From: Allantophomopsis cytisporea
Lineage: Eukaryota > Ascomycota > Leotiomycetes > Phacidiales > Phacidiaceae
Length of the DNA stretch: 64,000 nucleotides
Assembly (NCBI GenBank): GCA_024752435.1
Contig: CP103022.1
Location: forward strand, 558,001 to 622,000
Reading direction: 5' to 3'
Numbering within the stretch: position 1 is the stretch's first letter; every line of letters starts with the position of its first letter. A program made the position numbers and the translations under genes. The notes beneath the pieces were generated by a model. It worked only from the letters and a program-made list of their open reading frames with translations. It did not search any database and was not told the DNA's origin. Shown here one piece after another: positions 57,050 through 64,000 of the stretch.

Positions 57050-58865
57050 GGTATGGATATGTTAATATATGCTATTGCTCAATAATCTATCACTATTGAT
57101 TCAGACGTATTTAATTCGCTTGAAGGGGTCTGCGTGTCTGTGAAATAACTTCGTTTCTTTTATAGCGCAGTGAATGTAATAGCAGATATAGTTAGATAAA
57201 CAATAGTCTCATTGGCCTATATTCATTCAGTAACTTATGTCCATCGCCCCTGGACATAACAGGACCAGCTGGGACATACCAGAATCAAGCCGGATGTACA
57301 GACAATCCAAGGTATGGACATATGAGGTCAGCAATGACACCAATTGACAGGACACGCGTCCGTCTGCAGCCCTTTTCATAAAGCTCTCTGGTTCCTCAGG
57401 GGACAAAATGCCCCCTTTCGCAGCTTCAAACTTTGAACTTCCCAACAGAGTCGGAATTTCTGCCGGTGACGACCCGAATCTGCTTGGGCCCAATGAACCT
57501 GGGCTCATAGAACACAGATGGATCTTTCGAACCTGAAGAAGAACTCACGGCGCTTCGTCCTGGAGCCGAGCATTCCCCCTCCGAGGGATTCCAGCTGAGA
57601 GCTGACAAAAGCTCGGCGAACCTGTCGATGGGATTGTTCAAATTCAGGCCGATTCAACTCAAGAGACGCACCAAATGTCAATGCCTCTCCACCACTCATC
57701 TCATTTCTCAAGCTGTGCCATTTGACGACTAAGATGCATCTGCCGCCTTCTTGATTTGATGGATCTTTGTTGACTTCGACTCTTCTGGTTGTATTTTTGG
57801 TCTCCTCTCGCGGCTAACTTCCGTGCGTTTTCGACGTGCTCTATCGCGCGCTGCTCATCCCTATCCCCTCCTTTGGTATGCTCTTAGTCCGTCTCCTTGC
57901 CTCGAGATTCAATAGTTCACTAGTTGCCAACGGTTGATGGGCATTTAATGATCCGTACTTCTCGAGAATTGGCCAGCGTTGAACTATCCACTAGACTTCG
58001 TTTTCTCTCTTCGATTCATTGCATTCTTTTTGGCTCTGTAATTTGTCTTTTGAAAGAAAAGAAAAAACGGGGGGGAAAGCATTTCATTGAGTAGATCAGT
58101 ATCTTCGCTTTTTTATGTGAAATGATGCCCGAGGTGACAGCAGCAGAGGATCCTTTAACTCACATCTCTTATAGATCAGTATGGTCTGAACTGGTGTCAT
58201 TTGAGCTGGAGAGTTTGGTTGTTTGGCGATGGATTGCGTCTATACAGATGGACTGGATCAGTTCCTTGTTTCTTTTGTCAAGTGGCTGAAGCTCTGCTTC
58301 TCTCTCTGGAGCTTGCAGTGGGTTGGAGAGTCACGAAAGATACCATACCCTTGCTTGACGAAAGAATGATGACTCTTCCCAAGAACATGACTTGATGAAT
58401 ATGAATGATTATGATGTGAAATGAGTATCAACCAGTGACGACAAAACATGTAATTTAGTAACACAGTATAGTAGAATTTACTCAATAATTTGTCTCTTGT
58501 TCTTCCTGTTATACATATAATATACTAATCCCCACGAAACTCCCATTAAATCCTTCGTATTTTACAATGTGGTATACCGTATCTCCTGTACTCCAAACAC
58601 TTTACACCGTCGACAACCCAGCACTCGCAACCGCTCGAAGAAAAACTCCACCTGCTCATAGTCCATGCCTGCACTATCCATTACCAACACCAGCACATAT
58701 ACTAATAACAATACCCCAACTCCAAGCTGACAAAAGAAAGATCTGATTGATACAATATGAATGTCCGAAGACTCCCCCGCTACCAATAATATAAATACAA
58801 AACAAAGGAAAGTAATTGCGTGGTGGGCGTAAGGTGTGATCAATTGGTGAGATCAAGTGGTTTGA
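57050..58865. other. Intergenic; overlapping short ORFs, none convincing
   Basis: About 1.8 kb. Around 57230-57720 several frames of 60-93 codons stay open on both strands because the patch is richer in G+C; none has a recognisable start, splice pattern or motif. The rest shows nothing. Confidence 0.5.
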
Positions 58866-59306
58866 TCAAGTGGTGCTTGGGCGGAAAGGCTTGAGGTGTT
58901 GACTGGAGTGTGCCTTGTGTCGGGGCTTTTTCTCATTGTGCGAGACCAGTGCCACTGCTGCCATTGCTTGTTCTTTCATGAGGGTCAATCTGATGGTGGT
59001 TAGTAGATGTTGTGAGATATATTTTTTTGTGTAGAAGGGAACATACTGGTCTGGGCTGATGCCAGGTAAGGTGGCGCCTGCTTCATGCCTGAAGTTGAAT
59101 GGTGCGCTCTGGAGGATAAGTGTTAGCTTGGATGCATTGGATTCGTTGTAGAAGTATGTCTACATGACACTCATATATGGGAATTAAAAGAATAAAATGG
59201 TTATACATACAATTTCAATCTGTCGTTGTGGTGGGCTTTCAGTGTTTGAACGTTTGCGGAGGACCTTGTGCAGGCGTACGCGGAATGGAAGTGTAGCGTG
59301 AGACAT
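58866..59306 (-). CDS. Small unknown protein, 110 residues
   Basis: Not recognised. Exons 59306-59211, 59159-59047 and 58989-58866 with introns of 51 and 57 nt (GTATGT donors; TGTAG and ATCAG acceptors) give one continuous 110-residue frame with phases 0 and 2 closing correctly. The N-terminus MSHATLPFRVRLHKVLRKR is basic; the middle has two strand-like stretches (RQIEITYFYNES, SKLTLILQSAPFNFR), then HEAGATLPGISPDQLTLMKEQAMAAVALVSH, a helix, and a basic tail (NEKKPRHKAH). There is no signal peptide or membrane segment. The clean splice structure is the main support; a function cannot be given. The basic start could be a mitochondrial or nuclear signal. Confidence 0.6.
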
Positions 59307-59985
59307 GTTGGCGTGTGTTGAAAGATGGAGAGAGAGAGAATAATATTTGAGGGCTCGAGCGGACGATATATAAAAACTACAGACACACACGCGCACAAGC
59401 AGATAGTGTGTTTGAAATACTCGGTGAGGTAGATAGGTGGATAGATTGCTTGTAGAATGATGCTGACGATGCTGACGATGCTGACGATGTTGTTGATGCT
59501 GTTGATGCTGTTGATGATTGAGAATAAGACGAGGGCAAGCTACATATTATATCGTGAAGAGATGTCCTCGGTGAGAGACTGGACAGCGGTGAGGTAGATT
59601 TGAAATTATGTCAGGAAAAAGTAATCAGAATCAAAGTTCTCTCTGTTCTCTTCGCAAATTGAGAGTCTGTATGCTGCAGTGACTGCGCGTGGCTTGGCTG
59701 CGGCTGACAAGATGCGGAGAGAGAGTGGGTATTGTGGTATGTATAGATGTCGCAAATAAGAGTGCGATGGAACACGAAACACCAGGTGGAGCCTGAAGGA
59801 GCCAAGGGGACGAAAGACCTTCCCAACTTCTCTTCTGCGCACGCAGATACCAGAAAGGATTTGCTTACCGGGATCCAAAAGGATGTTCACTGGGGATGAT
59901 GGCAGAACGATAGTCAAAATGGAAAGTAAGTTTTGATTCAGTCGTTCCCAGCAATTGGGTCGTTGGCGGAGCCGTTAATCTCGAC
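59307..59985. other. Divergent intergenic region with trinucleotide-type repeat
   Basis: About 680 nt between the two small genes, holding a GATGCTGAC/GATGCTGTT repeat (59459-59517). A leftward frame of about 100 codons here lacks coding character. Confidence 0.5.
59459..59517. repeat. (GATGCTGAC)n/(GATGCTGTT)n repeat
   Basis: About three copies of each 9-mer, closely related to each other. Confidence 0.85.
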
Positions 59986-60538
59986 ATGTCAATTCCAGAC
60001 ATTCGATCTGACAGTCCCATGGATCACCAGATGTACCTCCATACTTTTCCCACCGACCGGTATGGCGGATCCAAAGAAGGCAACACGAGAGATGCAGAAG
60101 TGCAGAAGGAGGCACAAGGGCATGACACTATTGGTGATGTCCAGAAAATTGAGTAACATCCGACGCCCTCAGCATGTAAGAAAAACGTGTCGTCAGATTT
60201 TCAAGCATTCCAGTTCCTTACCTCGGAGATCGACGACAAGGTTGTATTTGTTCTACGCAGTACACAGTATCATCTACATACGTACATACATACATACATG
60301 CCATTGCGTACGAATTGTGTCGGCAATCGCGACTATACACCAGTGTGAGAGGGTAGCTCGAAATGACCTACCAAGGGATTTACCTATTACGACTGAAGCT
60401 GAATTCTTCGCTGTCTCTTCTTCGCTGCATCACGATCTCAGGAATGCGAAGGCATCGTTGAGAAAAGCTAGGGAGTTAGGCAGCGACTTGGAGACAGAGC
60501 CGGGCGGGTACGTATTGCACGGTCAGAAAGCGCATTAA
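59986..60538 (+). CDS. Candidate small gene, unknown function
   Basis: Not recognised. A consistent model is exons 59986-60133, 60173-60240 and 60344-60538, giving 136 residues: MSIPDIRSDSPMDHQMYLH at the start, SSDFQAFQFLTSEIDDK in the middle exon, and a C-terminal exon with DLPRDLPITTEAEFFAVSS and HHDLRNAKASLRKARELGSDLE. The first and second segments are in the same frame, separated by one TAA at 60154, so either the 39-nt intron (unusually short, donor GTGATG) is real or the gene is broken by that stop. The second donor, GTTGTA, is weak. An alternative skips the middle exon (donor at 60153, acceptor at 60351). The last exon is strongly coding-like. No family can be named. Confidence 0.35.
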
Positions 60539-61622
60539 TTGATGATAACAAGCTTTGGGGTGGAGCGTGAAGCTGAACATGGAGCATCATATTCTGCGCG
60601 TTGGGAATTAACATTCCTTCGCTGCATGGGCCTGCCTCTCAGGATTGTACTCACTCAGTAGTACTATGGAGTAGGAATGCTCCGAGAGTGTGACATAAGT
60701 GACATGGTACGTATTTCTGCAACTCGTGCGCTTACGGCGTATTACTCACTCATCTCGCGCTCCCCGGAGAGTCGGAAAGCCTCTCACCGTGCAGATTCAG
60801 AGTTTGGTCAGTGAACACAGATCACTGATCATTCAACTCTGAGTCGGAATCCGAACTTTGGGTAAATTAAGCAGCTGATTCCAGCAAGTCGGTCGAGCCA
60901 ATCGTACCCAGTATCCTCCACGGTACGTAGCTACCGGGGTTTATTTTAAAATTGCAGACGCAAAGGAGAAGTCCATATTGGTACTTTGGAGGGCTGAAAA
61001 TCTGCAGACCAGGTTGAGATGCAGATGCAATATTCCGGTACGAGTATTGTTCACGAAACACTCCATTCGGCATGGCGTACTGGTTACAAGGATAGCGTTT
61101 GCTGGTGGCTGATCGACGCGGCTGACCCTATCCAGACTTTCGCTGTTGCTCGACTTTCCCTTTCATGTCATTGTTTTCAAGGTTCCTTGCACGAGTAAAC
61201 GAAATAACTACGTAAAGCATACCCATGGCATGTACCTCAGCGACCGTACATTCCAGGGTTGAAATTTCAAACATCCTTCCTTTTATGCAACAGCGGCAGC
61301 ATAAAAACCAAGACTCAGAGATGTGCAAAACTTAGTGGAACCCAAAAATCAATATAACAAGATGGATCAGTCACAAGGGTACACTTTCGAAATCTGAGAC
61401 ACGGCCCGAGAGAAAGGAATCCGGATCGCTGGGTTGAGAGACTAATCCTCCACGTCGTCATATGGCACGGCTAAAGGGCAGACATGGGGTAAGAGACATA
61501 TGATTCAGTAATTCCCCATCTATCATGGTATATTTATTGGTGTATTGCTTTCAAAACCTTGTGCTTATCCATCAACGCCTAAAATTCCTACTGGGTTGAT
61601 TACTCTCACGAGCTCAACACCT
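60539..61622. other. Convergent intergenic region, nothing recognised
   Basis: About 1.1 kb between the small candidate gene and the 3' end of the aldehyde dehydrogenase. Only short frames without coding character. Confidence 0.5.
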
Positions 61623-63141
61623 TTAGGCCTTTGGGTAATCCTTGAAGTGATAGCTCTTCAGCTTCACGAATTGGTCGAAGCCATATTTGCTGAGAGTCTG
61701 ACCCTTTCCTGAGTTCTTCCAGCCAGTCCAAGCAAGGTCCTGTTTTTGGGGTCAGTGCCGTCGTATCAGGAGGTAGGAATATATCAGGGAGAAAGCTTAC
61801 AGCGCTTGGGAAGTCACATCTGTTAACGAAAACAGTACCAGCCTCCACATCCTCAGCAAGCTCCTGTGCCTTAGCAGTATCCTTACTCCAGATGCTAGCA
61901 GTGAGACCAAATTCGCTGTCGTTCATTAGCTTGACCGCTTCCTCATCAGACTTGACCTTCATGACGCAAATCACTGGACCAAAGGTCTCCTCAGTCATGA
62001 CTCTCATGCTGTGATCAACGTCGACCAAAAGAGTTGGCTTGACAAAGTTTCCATCTGGTGGTGGGGAGGAGAATGATTCGTTCTCTGGAGTAACATCCTT
62101 AGCTCCCTTGTCAAGAGCATCCTGGATATGTGACTCAATCATCTTCTTGGATTGCTTGGAGATAACTGGACCAACGTGTGTGCTCTTGTCGAATGGGTCG
62201 CCAAGCTTGTAGCCCTTCAAGACCTCCTGAACAGCCTTGACAAATTCATCGTGGATTTTCTCATCAACGTAAACTCTCTCCAAGCTGCAGCAACTCTGTC
62301 CAGAGTTGAAAACGGCACCATCCACAATCTCTTCCGCAGCCCAGGCAATGTCAACATCTGATCTGACATATGCTGGGTCCTTTCCACCGAGTTCCAAACC
62401 AACTGGCACGATTCTATCGGCGCCAGCCTTCTGCACAGCTAGACCTCCAGCGACAGATCCAGTGAAACATACCAACTCAATCTTTGGATCGCGAACAATG
62501 GTCTCCAATGTGGTGAAAGATCCACAGTGGAAGTACTGAATAACATTCTTTGGAAGTCCAGCTTCTTCAAAGATAGCCTTCATGTGCTCAGCGATTGTTG
62601 GAGTTTGTGGGGAAGGCTTCAGGATAACAGAGTTACCGGCAAGGAGAGCTGGAATGAGGGAGTTGACGAGGATAAGATATGGGTACTGTATTGACAATCA
62701 GTAACTGATCGCTCCAAAATGCATGAAATTACTTACGTTCCATGCGAAGACAACGAGAACTGGTCCCACTGGAACCTTTCTGATAAATCTCTTGAAGCCC
62801 TTTTCAGCCTCACCATCAGTATCGCTCAATGCGTCCTCACTGATCTTCAACAGATATTCGCATCGCTTTACGGCCGTCTGAACTTCTTTAGCGGTATAAG
62901 CAATTGGTCTGCCCATCTGCTCTGTGATTTCTCTAGCAAGTTCCTCCTCCTTGGAGGATATGATCTTCAATGCCTTCTTGACAATTTCCTGGCGCTGTGC
63001 GAGGGTGGTCTTGCGGAAGCTCAGAAACGCCTCTGTGGCCGTAACCGGGAGAGCTTGCAACTCAGCATCTGAAACTCCAGATCTGGTGACAACGCACTTA
63101 TTCGTGGTTGGGGAGATGGTGTTGATGGTTTCGACAGACAT
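61623..63141 (-). CDS. NAD(P)-dependent aldehyde dehydrogenase
   Basis: Exons 63141-62737, 62685-61801 and 61739-61623 (introns 51 and 61 nt) give 468 residues. ALDH family signatures: GPVLVVFAWNYPYL, ILKPSPQTP, FTGSVAGG, the catalytic pair Glu233 (LELGGKDP) and Cys267 (NSGQSCCS) at the standard 34-residue spacing, and EETFGPVICVMKV. Cys267 is followed by a second cysteine. The enzyme oxidises aldehydes to acids. The sequence resembles the cytosolic subgroup often annotated as succinate-semialdehyde or lactaldehyde dehydrogenase-like in fungi, but the substrate cannot be assigned. No presequence is seen, so it is probably cytosolic. The last intron is needed to reach DLAWTGWKNSGKG; reading through it gives a false, longer tail. 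Confidence 0.96.
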
Positions 63142-63417
63142 TTTGTGTATATCTAGGGTATCAAATGGAATGAAATTATGGATTTGTTACGAAGAAAGAG
63201 AGGATCAAGCAAAGGAAGTTTGAAAGCAGCTTGCTCTGGTGGGGTGTAGAATCTTAAAAGTGTAAATGTATGCGGGCGCTGGCAGCGCTCTCCAATGACG
63301 AACTTAGCGTAGGGACCAAGCCCACGCCGGAGTTTATCCGTTCCGATTAACGTATCTTTCGGGCAGATAAATCTAATCGCGGAAGTTCTGCCAGAAATTT
63401 GAAAATCATATGACAAA

Positions 63418-64000
63418 ATGGCAAGCCGAAAACTGAACGAGTTCCTCGACACCCACGAGAGCGAAGATGAGGGTGGGAGCCAGGGCTATGACTCCGAGGC
63501 AGAGGATCTGAGAAAAGGCGGTCGCATTTCGAAAAGAAGAAAAGTCGACAGCAACGCCAGCGACGACGATGACCTTGGACCGGACAGCGACGTCGAAGAC
63601 GGAGAGGGGAAAGACGAAGCCGATGGCGAGTCCGCCACAGAATCCAAAGATGTGAAATCAAAATCTCGCAAGGCTGCAGAGCTTCCAGGCATCTCGAAGC
63701 CACTCAGCAAGAAGAACCTTGTCGCAACACAGCAAGCCATCAAGCGTTCCGGCGTAGTCTACCTCTCTCGGATACCGCCGTTCATGAAGCCACAGAAGCT
63801 GAGATCGCTGCTTGAGCCATATGGAGAGATCAATCGCATTTTCCTCACGCCTGAAGACCCTACATCGCACACGCGTAGAGTACGGAATGGTGGGAACAAA
63901 AAGCGTTCATTTACGGACGGCTGGGTGGAGTTTGTGTCGAAGGCAGCGGCGAAGCGAGTATGCGAGCTGCTGAATGCGAAGACAATTGGAGGAAAGAAGG
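63418..64000 (+). CDS. ESF2: Pre-rRNA processing factor ESF2 (ABT1 family), 5' part
   Basis: Open from the ATG at 63418 to the window end, 194 codons, so the 3' part is missing. ESF2 acts in the nucleolar small-subunit processome for 18S rRNA maturation and, in yeast, stimulates the helicase Dbp8. The first 90 or so residues are acidic and Lys-rich (THESEDEGG; SKRRKVDSNASDDDDLGPDSD). The RRM starts with VVYLSRIPPFMKPQKLRSLLEPYGEINRIFLTPED and holds the long loop insertion NKKRSFTDGWVEF typical of this family. The gene is divergent from the aldehyde dehydrogenase, with 276 nt between starts. Confidence 0.94.
   Translation, partial: MASRKLNEFLDTHESEDEGGSQGYDSEAEDLRKGGRISKRRKVDSNASDDDDLGPDSDVEDGEGKDEADGESATESKDVKSKSRKAAELPGISKPLSKKNLVATQQAIKRSGVVYLSRIPPFMKPQKLRSLLEPYGEINRIFLTPEDPTSHTRRVRNGGNKKRSFTDGWVEFVSKAAAKRVCELLNAKTIGGKK

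Noticed and set aside
57227..57711. Several overlapping frames of 68-93 codons on the minus strand and short plus-strand frames
   Set aside because: They compete with each other, have no start or splice pattern that links them, and probably reflect local G+C content.
59606..59917. 103-codon minus-strand frame upstream of the small candidate gene
   Set aside because: No motif and overlaps a second open frame on the same strand.
1..64000. tRNA, rRNA or CRISPR array
   Set aside because: No cloverleaf-like B-box context, rRNA sequence or spaced identical repeats were seen; a tRNAscan run would be needed to exclude tRNAs fully.

Overview
The window is nuclear DNA from a filamentous ascomycete (Pezizomycotina). 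A Leotiomycetes-like fungus is my guess, not a demonstrated placement. The support is eukaryotic gene structure with many short GT-AG introns (mostly 42-100 nt) carrying CTRAC-like branch sites, monocistronic genes on both strands with no operons, and gene content such as a CYA-5-like PPR protein, a Bqt4 homologue and a UBL3-like prenylated ubiquitin fold. There is no sign of plasmid, viral or organellar origin, and no intact transposon.

Layout. 0-13.6 kb: NUF2 (kinetochore), a conserved hypothetical protein with a possible RecA-like fold, an O-fucosyltransferase-like Golgi glycosyltransferase, the AP-3 beta subunit (APL6), a CCHC zinc-knuckle protein and the PP2A-like phosphatase PPG1. 13.8-27.7 kb: RhoGDI, a Bqt4-type nuclear-envelope protein, gamma-tubulin complex component 4, ubiquitin E1 (UBA1) and an ECM4/GTO-type glutathionyl-hydroquinone reductase. 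27.7-37.5 kb: gene-poor, holding only a UBL3-like protein, the proteasome chaperone UMP1 and one weak small-gene candidate. It includes two AT-rich stretches almost without ORFs that may be decayed repeats. 37.6-52.3 kb: a Dal5-type MFS transporter, a hypothetical basic protein, an HRI-like eIF2-alpha kinase, an unknown nuclear-type protein, a JLP1/TauD sulfonate dioxygenase and a large CYA-5-like PPR protein. 52.3-55.5 kb is rich in microsatellites. 55.5-64 kb: phosphomevalonate kinase (ERG8), two small genes of unknown function, an aldehyde dehydrogenase, and the 5' part of the ribosome-biogenesis factor ESF2, cut by the window edge.

The genes do not form a metabolic cluster. They are mostly housekeeping functions: mitosis and microtubules (NUF2, GCP4), nuclear envelope and telomeres (Bqt4), ubiquitin and proteasome (UBA1, UMP1, UBL3-like), trafficking (APL6), signalling (PPG1, RDI1, HRI-like kinase), sterol precursor synthesis (ERG8), sulfur scavenging (JLP1), redox detoxification (ECM4-type) and ribosome biogenesis (ESF2). 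The least explained material is the set of small genes at 36.9-37.5, 58.9-59.3 and 60.0-60.5 kb, a possible short gene upstream of bqt4, tiny first exons, and the gene-poor AT-rich stretches. Exon coordinates were read by eye from splice signals and phase, so small boundary errors are possible.
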